Assembly (NCBI RefSeq): GCF_947490095.1
Contig: NZ_CANLFS010000012.1
Coordinates: 25,464-89,463, forward strand
Length of the DNA: 64,000 nucleotides
From: an uncultured Halomonas sp.
Lineage (GTDB): Bacteria; Pseudomonadota; Gammaproteobacteria; Pseudomonadales; Halomonadaceae
Direction: 5' to 3'
Part shown: in pieces, positions 30,491 through 38,361 of the stretch
How the letters are laid out: each line of letters begins with the position of its first letter
How positions within the stretch are numbered: position 1 is the first letter of the stretch
Made by a program: the position numbers and the translations under genes
The notes under the pieces: generated by a model
The model's input: only the letters and a program-made list of their open reading frames with translations
The model's database searches: none
What the model was told of the DNA's origin: nothing

Positions 30491-32032
30491 TCAGTTCCTT
30501 TCATCGTGGCCAGCCATCTCGTCGGGCATGGCGGGCGCTGGGGCTCGAGATGGCATGCCCTGGGGCAGGGTGAGGCGAAAGCAGACCGCCAGGCGCGCAT
30601 CCTCCACCAGGGACAACTCTCCCCCTTGCAGGCGCGCACAGTCCGCCGCCACCGATAGACCGATACCCGACCCCTTCAGGGGGCCCTTGCGGCGAATGCT
30701 GCCCTGGTAGAAGGCCTCGAACAATCGCGGACGGTCCACTTCGGCGATGGGGTCGCCGCTGTTGGCCACCTCCAGTTCCAGGCGGTCGCGGCGCCGGCAG
30801 GCACGAATCTCCAGCACCCCGCCATCCGCCCCGTAGGCGATGGCGTTGGAGACGAGATTATCCAGGATATGGCCGGTGGCGGTGCCATCCAGCGACCACT
30901 CCACCGGGCCGTCGAAGGCCTCTACCCGCATCCCCTTGTTGGACAGCGCCAGGCGATGCTTGGCCAGGACCTCACGCAGCAGGGTCGCCACATCGAGCCG
31001 CTCGATGGCCGCGCGCCGGTTATGCTGCAGCAGGTTGTAGTCGAGCAGCTGCTCGATCAGCCGCTGAAGCTCGCGGCCGCTGCCATCGATCAAGTCGAGG
31101 ATCTCCCGCTGCTGGGTGGCCAGCTCCCCCGCCACGCCATCGGCAAGCAGGGCAGACCCCTCGCGCACGCTGGCCAGTGGCGTCTTGAGCTCATGGGACA
31201 TATGGCGCAGAAAGCGCTGTTTTTCGGCCTCGAGCTCATCGAGGCGCGAGGCGAGCCAATCGAGGCGCTCATCCAGTTCGATCAGTTCCGCCGGCCCCTG
31301 TACCGGCCGCGGCGATTCATCCCGGGCACCACTGCCGATCCTCAGGATGCGCCGCTCCAGGTATCGCACCGGCCGGATGATCAGCCAGGAGAAAAGCAGC
31401 ATCAATGCCAGGCTGGCCGAGACCAGGGCACCGGTCTGCCACCACAGCTGCCCCTGAACCACGCGGGCCCGATCGCGGATCATGTCGATACGGGCATCGA
31501 TCCGTCGGTTGGTGGCCTGGCGCAATGTTTCGGTACGCTCGGCGAACGCCGGAAAGGCGTCGAGCCGCGCCTCCAGGGCCTCGGCCGTCAGCTCAGGCAG
31601 CTCGCCGAGACTCTCGAGCTGCGCTTCCAGGGCGCCCACGACCGGGTCTTCCGGCAACAACCGGCGCTGCAGCGCCAACAGTTGACGATACGCCTCGAGG
31701 CGCTCGGTGTAGATCTCCAGCAGGCTATCCTGTTCCAGCACGGCATACTGGCGGGCGCTACGCTCCATCTCCAGCGCCAATGCTCCCAGGGCCCGGGCAC
31801 GGCGCGTCTCCTCCACCGCCTGGCGGGCGCTGACGTCGGCCAGGCGCGTCAGCTCGGTAACCGCCTGGGCCGCCTGAAACATCAGCACGCCTAACGGCAG
31901 CATCACCACCACGAAGGCGATCAGCACGAGTTGCAGCAGGGAGCGGGGGCGCCAACGTCGCGCGACTCGAGAAGTCATATCCAGCGTTCTTTGCAGGAAG
32001 CCAAAAGGCGAGGAGGTGGATGGATGAGCCAT
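30491..32032 (-). CDS. glrK: Sensor histidine kinase GlrK (QseE)
   Basis: 513-residue membrane kinase. TM1 is at about 31-53 (LLQLVLIAFVVVMLPLGVLMF), followed by a mostly helical periplasmic domain of about 145 residues and TM2 near 201-218. A HAMP linker leads to the dimerisation box FLRHMSHELKTPLASVREGS with His280. The ATP-binding N box DNLVSNAIAYG and G2 box GSGIGLSVAADCARLQGG follow. It phosphorylates GlrR. Start ATG 32032 has GAAGG upstream; an internal ATG at 31978 is a weaker alternative. qseG follows the stop after only five bases. Confidence 0.94.
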   Translation of the reverse strand: MAHPSTSSPFGFLQRTLDMTSRVARRWRPRSLLQLVLIAFVVVMLPLGVLMFQAAQAVTELTRLADVSARQAVEETRRARALGALALEMERSARQYAVLEQDSLLEIYTERLEAYRQLLALQRRLLPEDPVVGALEAQLESLGELPELTAEALEARLDAFPAFAERTETLRQATNRRIDARIDMIRDRARVVQGQLWWQTGALVSASLALMLLFSWLIIRPVRYLERRILRIGSGARDESPRPVQGPAELIELDERLDWLASRLDELEAEKQRFLRHMSHELKTPLASVREGSALLADGVAGELATQQREILDLIDGSGRELQRLIEQLLDYNLLQHNRRAAIERLDVATLLREVLAKHRLALSNKGMRVEAFDGPVEWSLDGTATGHILDNLVSNAIAYGADGGVLEIRACRRRDRLELEVANSGDPIAEVDRPRLFEAFYQGSIRRKGPLKGSGIGLSVAADCARLQGGELSLVEDARLAVCFRLTLPQGMPSRAPAPAMPDEMAGHDERN

Positions 32033-32168
32033 CGTGTCGGACCTTCAGGATACCAGAATTTGCTTGGGAGCCGGGCACGGAGCCGGCGCCGGCATCATGC
32101 CCGGCGCGCCCGCGGCTCGCCGGGCCTATGCGAAGCCCCGCTGACGTCATGCCAAATGACGATGAACC

Positions 32169-32193
32169 AAAAAAAAGGCCGGCAAGGCCGGCC
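32169..32193 (-). terminator. Strong intrinsic terminator between the candidate sRNA and glrK
   Basis: Minus strand: perfect 7-bp stem GGCCGGC / GCCGGCC with a CTT loop, followed by eight Ts. It lies 136 bp before the glrK start, so it ends a transcript that begins upstream of glrK. Confidence 0.88.
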
Positions 32194-32322
32194 CAAGTAC
32201 GCAGGGAACTGAAGGGTCTGAAAGAAATGCCGGTGACGGCCTGGTCCAGCCACCGCTCAGCCTTCCAAACGGGCCGGGGAAGGCCCTCGAAGCCATGCAT
32301 CGGCCATCTGCCACCAGGGGCT
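32169..32322 (-). ncRNA. Candidate sigma-54-dependent small RNA upstream of glrK (glmY position)
   Basis: Predicted transcript of about 154 nt. The 5' end is inferred about 12 nt past the sigma-54 promoter at 32333-32348, and the 3' end is the T8 terminator at 32169-32193. Minus-strand folding by eye gives a stem GCCTTCC/GGAAGGC (32260-32284), a stem CGGTG/CACCG (32231-32255) and the terminator stem. No credible reading frame with a ribosome site lies inside. In enterobacteria the GlrR- and sigma-54-controlled sRNA GlmY lies at this place relative to glrK. I see no clear GlmY/GlmZ sequence match, so homology is not claimed; expression is inferred, not shown. Confidence 0.55.
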
Positions 32323-32332
32323 GGCCTCCTCA

Positions 32333-32348
32333 TGCGGGCGGCGTGCCA
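32333..32348 (-). promoter_or_regulatory. Sigma-54 promoter P2 (-24/-12)
   Basis: Minus strand TGGCACG-CCGC-CCGCA. Against the consensus TGGCACG-N4-TTGCW the -24 part is perfect and the -12 GC is in register (GG to GC spacing of ten); only the two Ts before GC differ. Initiation is predicted near 32322. Confidence 0.6.
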
Positions 32349-32661
32349 TCTCCCGGCTCACCGCCCCGCTTCGTGCTTGGCAATGTCGCCCGGCCTGATA
32401 AAACGAGCGTCAGGCCGCGGCGCCACTGCGCTGTTCGATCCCCCGTCAGGGGGAGAGGCATCCATGCCGGGGCATCCTTGCCCTTCGGGTACGCGTCCGT
32501 GAGCGTATCGGTACCCATCTCATCGCAACCTAAGTCACACATCGCTAGAAGCAGACGCTGATCACCGAAGAGGCGGGGCACAGGGCAGTGTCGTTTCCAC
32601 CTCTGGGCGATCGAAACGGTTCGAGCCGTAATGAACCGTTTCCGTTGCTCACCCAGGTTGT

Positions 32662-32677
32662 TGCGATCACCGTGCCA
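32662..32677 (-). promoter_or_regulatory. Sigma-54 promoter P1 (-24/-12)
   Basis: Minus strand TGGCACGGTGATCGCA matches TGGCACG-N4-TTGCW at every fixed position except one (C for the second T). Initiation is predicted near 32651. An A/T-rich stretch (32678-32717) upstream, suited to bending or IHF, lies between it and the two TGTC-N10-(G/A)ACA sites, the usual architecture of an NtrC-type activated promoter. Downstream it would read across an interval with no convincing gene towards P2 and the terminator at 32169. Confidence 0.7.
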
Positions 32678-32773
32678 GAAATAAAAAAAACGTTTAGTTT
32701 CAATCAATTAAAAAAACAGATGAGCCGCCCTACAAGAAGAAGGCGGGCAATGGCGGCGGCGAGGCGGGCATTA

Positions 32774-32791
32774 TGTCATCGAGAGGCGACA
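32774..32791. promoter_or_regulatory. GlrR-type binding motif TGTC-N10-GACA
   Basis: Exact match to the motif reported for enterobacterial GlrR sites upstream of glmY, located about 125-140 bp upstream of the P1 start. Confidence 0.55.
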
Positions 32792-32838
32792 CAACAGGGG
32801 CGTCTCTACAAGAACTCTTTATTTTCAAGTAGATACGA

Positions 32839-32856
32839 TGTCGCAAAACAGCAACA
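32839..32856. promoter_or_regulatory. Second GlrR-like motif (TGTC-N10-AACA)
   Basis: One mismatch from TGTC-N10-GACA, 65 bp from the perfect site and in the same argA-glrK gap. Paired sites are typical for cooperative binding of NtrC-type activators. Confidence 0.4.
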
Positions 32857-32895
32857 GGGCGGATTCCGAAAAGCCTGGCACGGCGATATCCGCGA

Positions 32896-34209
32896 TCAGC
32901 CCAGCGGCTTGAGCAACACCTTGGATTTGCGGGCATGATTATAGGTATCCCGCCGCAGCGGGGGCAGCGCCTCGAAATCGGCCAGGCGAAAGCCGTGTTC
33001 GAAGAACCAGTGCGTGGTATGGGTGGTCAGGGCAAACAGCGAGGATAACCCCTGGCGCCGGGCACGACGCTCGACCTCGGCCAGCAGCAGCTCTCCCCGG
33101 GCACCGCCACGATAGTCGTCATGAACCGCCACGCAGGCCAGCTCTCCCACCTCGGCATCGGCGAAGCGATGCAGGGCCGCGCAACCGATCATCATGCCGT
33201 CCCGCTCGATTACCACGTAATCGTCGATCTCGTGCTCCAGCCGCTCCCGGGAGCGGGGCACCAGCATGCCGCGCTCTTCGAGAGGCTCGAGAAGCTCGAG
33301 CAGGCCGCCGATATCCGCCAGCTCGGCCGGACGCAGCTGTTCGTAGCGATGCCGAGTGATCATGGTGCCGACGCCGTCACGGGTAAACAGCTCCCCGAGC
33401 AGGGCATCATGGTCATGCCACGAGAGCAGGTGGGTACGCGCCACGCCGTGACGAGCCGCCTGACACGCCGCCTCCAGATGGCGTGCCGGCTCGCTGCCGG
33501 GAACGGCCTGGGCCAACAGCGGCCCCGCCTCGGCGGGAGTCAGCTGACGCTGCATCTGGCCGCTGGCATCGAACAGGCCACTGGCCCCGCCGAGCAGAAT
33601 CAGCTTGTCGGCCGACAGCGCCATGGCGGCGTGCTGGGCCACGGCAGAGGCATCGAGGTCGAAGACCTCACCGGTACTGGAGAAGCCCAGCGGCGGCAGC
33701 ACCACCAGCGCTCCCTTCTCCAGCAGCCCCTCGATGGCCTGGGTACGCACCCGGCGCACCTCGCCGCTATGGTCGAAGTCGACGCCCTCGCGCACCCCCA
33801 GCGGCTTGGCCATCACCAGATTTCCCGACACGGCGGTGAGCTCGACGCCATGCATGGGAGTATTGGGCAGCCCCAGCGAGAAGCGCGCCTCCAGCCACAG
33901 CAGCTGCTCGGCGGCGACCCGCTCGATGCACGCCATGACGGCATCGTCGGCGATCCCGCGCCCCTGATGCTGCCCCGGGGAGATCTCCGCCGCCTCCAGC
34001 GCCTGACCCACCTGGGGGCGAATGCCAAACACCACCACCAACCGCACTCCCAGGGTGTGGAGTAGCGCCAGGTCCTGGACCAGTTGCTCGCCACGCCCCC
34101 GCGCCATCGCCTCGCCCTCGATCAGGATGACGAAGGTGCGTCCTCGATGGGCATTGATATAAGGCGAAGAGTTGCGAAACCAGTCGACGAAGGGGAAACG
34201 TGTATCCAA
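32896..34209 (-). CDS. argA: N-acetylglutamate synthase ArgA
   Basis: First step of arginine synthesis, acetylating glutamate. The product is 437 residues (E. coli 443). The N-terminal amino-acid-kinase-like, arginine-sensing domain begins FVDWFRNSSPYINAHRGRTFVILIEGEA and contains GVRLVVVFGIRPQV. The C-terminal GNAT domain has GELACVAVHDDYRGGARGELLLAEVERRARRQGLSSLFALTTHTTHWFFEHGF. No ATG fits the family N-terminus. A TTG at 34209 with GGAG eight bases upstream does, so a TTG start is called; the ATG at the far end of the open frame would add 36 unrelated residues. Confidence 0.94.
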   Translation of the reverse strand: MDTRFPFVDWFRNSSPYINAHRGRTFVILIEGEAMARGRGEQLVQDLALLHTLGVRLVVVFGIRPQVGQALEAAEISPGQHQGRGIADDAVMACIERVAAEQLLWLEARFSLGLPNTPMHGVELTAVSGNLVMAKPLGVREGVDFDHSGEVRRVRTQAIEGLLEKGALVVLPPLGFSSTGEVFDLDASAVAQHAAMALSADKLILLGGASGLFDASGQMQRQLTPAEAGPLLAQAVPGSEPARHLEAACQAARHGVARTHLLSWHDHDALLGELFTRDGVGTMITRHRYEQLRPAELADIGGLLELLEPLEERGMLVPRSRERLEHEIDDYVVIERDGMMIGCAALHRFADAEVGELACVAVHDDYRGGARGELLLAEVERRARRQGLSSLFALTTHTTHWFFEHGFRLADFEALPPLRRDTYNHARKSKVLLKPLG

Positions 34210-34393
34210 GGGCCGCGCTCCGGCAGCGGGTGAACGAAAGGGACGTAGAGAGACGCAAGAAACAAAACGGATGAGAGCGCCACGACTATAGCAGAGCGAC
34301 GCAAACGGCGGCACCACTGCCGTGGTACCGCCGCGTCACGTCCGGGGCTCGCGAGAGCCCCCGGCCTGCCCTGCTCCTGGCGTTTCGCCGGGG

Positions 34394-35659
34394 CTAGCCG
34401 AACATGCCCTTGAGCATGAAGAAGAACAGGATGGCCAGGCCCGCACCGGCCGGCAGGGTAATCAGCCATGACATGGCGATGGTGCCGATCACTCGCAGGT
34501 TGAGGGCCGCCATGCCCCGGGCCAGCCCCACCCCCAGCACGGCCCCCACCAGGGTATGGGTGGTGGAGATCGGCAGGCCGGTGCCCGAAGCCAGCACCAC
34601 GGTGACCGCGGCCGCCAGGGTGGCGGCGAAGCCGCGGCTGGGGGTGAGCTCGGTGATACCGGTGCCGACGGTGGCGATCACCTTGTGGCCGTAGGTGACC
34701 AGGCCGACGACGATGCCGCCGCCCCCCAGCACCAACACCCACCAGGGCACCAGGGCGGACCCTTCTATCTCGCCGCCGCTCTGTACCACGCCGATCACCG
34801 CCGCCAGGGGCCCCACGGCGTTGGCCACATCATTCGAGCCGTGGGCGAAGGCCATGGCACAGGCGGTAAAGATCATCAGCACGCCGAACACTCGCTCGAC
34901 TCCGCTGAAGCCAAACTGGTCGCTCTTGCGGTGACTCGCCAGCACCCGACGCTCCATAAAGGCGCCCAGGGTCGCAAACAGCAGGCCGGCGAGAATCGCC
35001 AGCAGCAGGCTGGTGCCGAAGCCGAGATCCAGGCCGACATGCTTGAGCCCCTTGGTCAGGGTCACCATGGTCACCGCGAAGCCGACCAGAAAGATATACA
35101 TCGGCACATAGCGCTTGGCGGCGGCGAAGGGGTCGCGCGCCTCGAAGATCAGATGCTGTACCGATTTGAACAGGGTAAAGGCGATGGTCCCGGCGAGCAG
35201 CGGCGAGACGATCCAGCTGGCGGCAATCTTGCCGACACTGGCCCAGTCAACCGACGCGGCCCCCAGCCCGGCCACCGAGAAGCCGACGATGGCCCCCACA
35301 ACGGAGTGAGTCGTGGAGACCGGCCAGCCCTTCATGGAGGCAACAAACAGCCAGGTAGCGGCCGCCAGCAGCGCGGCCAGCATGCCGTAGACCAGCAGCT
35401 GTGGATCATCCTGAAGGAGCTCGGGGTCGATGATCCCCTTGCGGATGGTATTGGTCACCTCGCCGCCGGCCAGCCAGGCGCCGAGGAACTCGAAGACCAC
35501 GGCGATAAGAATCGCCTGCTTGATGGTAATGGCGCGAGAGCCAACCGAGGTGCCCATGGCGTTGGCGACATCGTTGGCCCCGACCCCCCAGGCCATGAAG
35601 AAGCCGAATAGGCAGGCCAGAATAATAAAGATCTCGCCGTGCTGCGCAATGATCGACAT
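34394..35659 (-). CDS. pit: PiT-family inorganic phosphate transporter
   Basis: Low-affinity metal-phosphate symporter of the inner membrane. The product is 421 residues with about ten membrane segments in two inverted halves. The two PiT signature motifs are present: GANDVANAMGTSVGSRAIT in the first half and FAHGSNDVANAVGPLAAV in the second. WPVSTTHSVVGAIVG and LPISTTHTLVGAVLG repeats accompany them. It is followed by a GC hairpin (34344-34361) before argA. The DUF47 regulator gene lies 74 bp upstream on the same strand, a conserved pair. Confidence 0.93.
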   Translation of the reverse strand: MSIIAQHGEIFIILACLFGFFMAWGVGANDVANAMGTSVGSRAITIKQAILIAVVFEFLGAWLAGGEVTNTIRKGIIDPELLQDDPQLLVYGMLAALLAAATWLFVASMKGWPVSTTHSVVGAIVGFSVAGLGAASVDWASVGKIAASWIVSPLLAGTIAFTLFKSVQHLIFEARDPFAAAKRYVPMYIFLVGFAVTMVTLTKGLKHVGLDLGFGTSLLLAILAGLLFATLGAFMERRVLASHRKSDQFGFSGVERVFGVLMIFTACAMAFAHGSNDVANAVGPLAAVIGVVQSGGEIEGSALVPWWVLVLGGGGIVVGLVTYGHKVIATVGTGITELTPSRGFAATLAAAVTVVLASGTGLPISTTHTLVGAVLGVGLARGMAALNLRVIGTIAMSWLITLPAGAGLAILFFFMLKGMFG

Positions 35660-35733
35660 GAGGATTCGTCCCCTCGTTGCGGTCGTTTGATAGCGTGCTG
35701 GTGGCGGCTCCGGATCTACCGGAGCCGAGGTAT

Positions 35734-36414
35734 TCAGTTGGCAGTCATGATCTGCAGGCGGCTGCCCACGCGCTCGGCACGGTCGGAAAGCTCACCCACC
35801 CAGTCGATGATCTTGTAGAGAAACATCACGTCGACCGGCGGCATACGCTCCTCGAGGTCGAACAGCTGGCGCCGAATGGCGACCTGCTGATCGTCGGCCT
35901 GCTGTTCCAGGCGGTCCAGCTCGCGGATCAACTTCTGCATCACGTCGCTGACATTGCGGCCGAAACCGGACTCCAGCAGGTCGCGAAGCTCTTCCAGGGC
36001 ATGACGCGCCTGGGCCACGCAGGCCACGGCGGTACGCATGTAGTCGCGCATCGGCTGGGCCAGCTCCTCGGGCATCTGCATGCGCCTGCCGAGCATGATG
36101 CCGGTAATGTCGCGTGCCTTGTTGGCGATCTTGTCCTGCACGCTGATCAGGTCGAGCAGGTCAGAGCGCGACACCGGCAGGAACATGGTATTGGGAAGAT
36201 TGAGGCGCAGCTCGGTCTTGAGCTCATCGGCCTCATGCTCGAGGCGCGTCACCGATTCGCGATGGACGGCGGCCGCTTCCCAATCACCCACGAGGGTAGC
36301 CTCGAAGAACGGCAGCAGCTGGTCGGCGCATTCGCTCGTCTTGACGATATGGGTCAGCAGCGGCTGGAATGGCGAACGACCGAACATCGCGGAGAAGGGA
36401 TTGGATGTCACCAT
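35734..36414 (-). CDS. DUF47/TIGR00153 family protein, Pit accessory factor
   Basis: 226-residue all-helical PhoU-like protein. The N-terminus FSAMFGRSPFQPLLTHIVKTSECADQLLPFFEA and the block LEHEADELKTELRLNLPNTMFLPVSRSDLLDLISVQDKIANKARDI are diagnostic. It probably binds metal ions through Glu/Asp clusters and regulates the phosphate transporter encoded next. The pairing with pit is widespread; direct biochemical function is little known. Confidence 0.88.
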   Translation of the reverse strand: MVTSNPFSAMFGRSPFQPLLTHIVKTSECADQLLPFFEATLVGDWEAAAVHRESVTRLEHEADELKTELRLNLPNTMFLPVSRSDLLDLISVQDKIANKARDITGIMLGRRMQMPEELAQPMRDYMRTAVACVAQARHALEELRDLLESGFGRNVSDVMQKLIRELDRLEQQADDQQVAIRRQLFDLEERMPPVDVMFLYKIIDWVGELSDRAERVGSRLQIMTAN

Positions 36415-36516
36415 GGGGCATCTCGAAACCTGGAAAATGGCGGCGTCAGTATAATGACCCCCGCCGCTAACGTCATGAACTATTCACCCCCCTCACCGAA
36501 TCGAGGCCGTCATCGC

Positions 36517-37383
36517 ATGAGTCAAGAGATCGAACTGAAGCTCGCCCTGGGCCCAGAAGGCCCCGACGCCCTGCGTCGCCATCCCCTGCTCGGCGAGGTG
36601 GAACCGCGCCTTACCTACCTCGGCAACACCTACTACGACACGGCCGCGGGCGAGCTGGAGGCGGCGCGCATGGCATTGCGCCTGCGCCGGGTGGATGACC
36701 TGCTGCTGCAGACGGTCAAGACCCGCGGCGAGGGCGGCGGCGGCCTGTCGCGGCGCGGCGAGTGGGAGTGGCCGGTACCCGGGCCCGGGCTGGACCTGGC
36801 GGGTCTCGAGGAACTCCCCCCGGCCTCGCTGGGCCGAGGGGTGCTGGACCGGCTCGAGGCGCGCTTCACCACGGACTTTCATCGCACCACATGGCATCTC
36901 GAGCACCGAGGGGCGCATATCGAGCTGGCCCTGGACGAGGGCGGCATCTCGGCGGCGGGAAGCCGGGTGGCGATCCGCGAGCTGGAGCTGGAACTCACGT
37001 CCGGCGAACCGGCGGCATTGTGGTCACTGGCCACGGCACTGGCCGAGAGCGTGGCCCTGCGCCCCTCGGATACCAGCAAGGCGGCACGCGGCGGTGCCCT
37101 GCTGGCGGGAGAATGGCGCCTGCCGGTCGGCGGCACGCCACACGGCTGGTTGCACCGCGCCGTGACGGCGCTGGACGCCCAGGCCGACAGCGGGCTCACC
37201 GAGTGGTGCGACGCCGCCCGCGAAGCCTTCTGCCAACTCGCCGCCCTGGGCGACGCGCCGACACGCGACGCCGCCAGCGCCCTGGCCGATGCGGTGAATG
37301 ACGACGCCTGGCTGACGCCCGACAACGGCCGGCGTCTGCTAGGGTTGGCGCATCGCCTGTCGGGCCAGACACCCCTGGCCTGA
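36517..37383 (+). CDS. CYTH-domain inorganic triphosphatase (YgiF-like)
   Basis: 288-residue protein starting MSQEIELKLAL, whose E4-x-E6-x-K8 is the CYTH signature for triphosphate and metal binding. Tunnel-lining arginines and glutamates recur in MALRLRRVDDLLLQTVKTRGE, GEWEWPVPG and IRELELELTSGE. The CYTH domain takes about 200 residues; the C-terminal ~85 residues are helical, shorter than the CHAD domain of E. coli YgiF. The likely reaction is hydrolysis of inorganic tripolyphosphate. It is adjacent to, but divergent from, the phosphate transport pair, and precedes the channel gene by 22 bp. Confidence 0.85.
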   Translation: MSQEIELKLALGPEGPDALRRHPLLGEVEPRLTYLGNTYYDTAAGELEAARMALRLRRVDDLLLQTVKTRGEGGGGLSRRGEWEWPVPGPGLDLAGLEELPPASLGRGVLDRLEARFTTDFHRTTWHLEHRGAHIELALDEGGISAAGSRVAIRELELELTSGEPAALWSLATALAESVALRPSDTSKAARGGALLAGEWRLPVGGTPHGWLHRAVTALDAQADSGLTEWCDAAREAFCQLAALGDAPTRDAASALADAVNDDAWLTPDNGRRLLGLAHRLSGQTPLA

Positions 37384-37405
37384 TCTCACCTCGAGGACGT
37401 CATCC

Positions 37406-38335
37406 GTGAATCACCTGCCCCGCCCCGCCGGTGAAGGCCTGCGCACGCGAATCTTCCAGGTCATATTCGAGTCCGATACCCGCTCCGCCAAGGGCTTCGA
37501 TATCGCCTTGATCGTGGCAATACTCGCCAGCGTACTGGTGGTCATGCTGGAGAGCATCGCGAGCCTGCGTGCCGAGCACGGCGCCTTGTTCTTCTGGCTG
37601 GAGTGGGGCTTCACCATCGCCTTCACTCTCGAGCTGGCGGTGCGCCTCTACTGCCTGGAGCGCCCGATACAGTACCTGAAGAGCTTCTACGGGATGGTCG
37701 ACCTTGTCGCCGTTCTCCCCACCTGGCTGGCGCTGATCGTGCCGGGCGCCCAGACCCTGGTCATGGTGCGCCTGCTGCGTACCCTGCGCATCTTCCGGGT
37801 CCTGCGCCTGATGGAGTTCGTCGGCGAGGGTCGCCTGCTGGTCATCGCCCTGCAGCGCAGCAGCCACCAGATTTTCCTGTTCCTGTTCACCGTCTTCATG
37901 CTGATCACCATCCTCGCCGCGATCATCTACCTGATCGAGCCTTATTCGGCCGGCTTTACCAGCATCCCCAAGGCGATCTACTGGGCCATCGTCACGCTGA
38001 CCACGGTGGGCTACGGCGACATCGTCCCGGTAACGCCACTGGGGCAGGCGATCTCGATGATGGTGATGCTCATCGGCTACTCGATCATCGCCGTGCCCAC
38101 CGGGATCTTCTCGGCCGAGGTGATCCGTTCGATCCGTGCCGACCGCTACTCCGACGAGGCCTGTCCCGGCTGCGGCCATGACCGCCACGAACGACGCGCC
38201 AAGTACTGCCTGGTGTGCGGCACCTGGCTGGATGAGCACGCCCCCGACCCCAACCTCTCCGAGGAGGAGCAGGCGGCCTGGAGGGAGGCCCACGCCGATG
38301 AAAACAATGGCACCCCCCCGGCGGGAGGCCATTGA
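37406..38335 (+). CDS. Voltage-gated K+ channel-like ion transporter with C-terminal zinc ribbon
   Basis: 309-residue six-TM channel subunit. A voltage-sensor-like S4 has regularly spaced arginines (VRLLRTLRIFRVLRLMEF). The pore helix and filter read TLTTVGYGDIVPVTPLGQ, a K+ selectivity signature. The C-terminus after S6 carries CPGCGHDRHERRAKYCLVCGTWL, two CxxC pairs forming a probable zinc ribbon. Bacterial Kv relatives with this tail are known, but physiology is not defined. It lies 22 bp after the CYTH gene and may be cotranscribed with it. Confidence 0.88.
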   Translation: MNHLPRPAGEGLRTRIFQVIFESDTRSAKGFDIALIVAILASVLVVMLESIASLRAEHGALFFWLEWGFTIAFTLELAVRLYCLERPIQYLKSFYGMVDLVAVLPTWLALIVPGAQTLVMVRLLRTLRIFRVLRLMEFVGEGRLLVIALQRSSHQIFLFLFTVFMLITILAAIIYLIEPYSAGFTSIPKAIYWAIVTLTTVGYGDIVPVTPLGQAISMMVMLIGYSIIAVPTGIFSAEVIRSIRADRYSDEACPGCGHDRHERRAKYCLVCGTWLDEHAPDPNLSEEEQAAWREAHADENNGTPPAGGH

Positions 38336-38361
38336 CAGGCCGCGTCGACGGCCAGCCGTCA

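Noticed and set aside
32169..32322. Direct annotation as glmY
   Set aside because: Synteny and promoter type fit, but I could not match the conserved GlmY/GlmZ sequence, so only a candidate sRNA is called.
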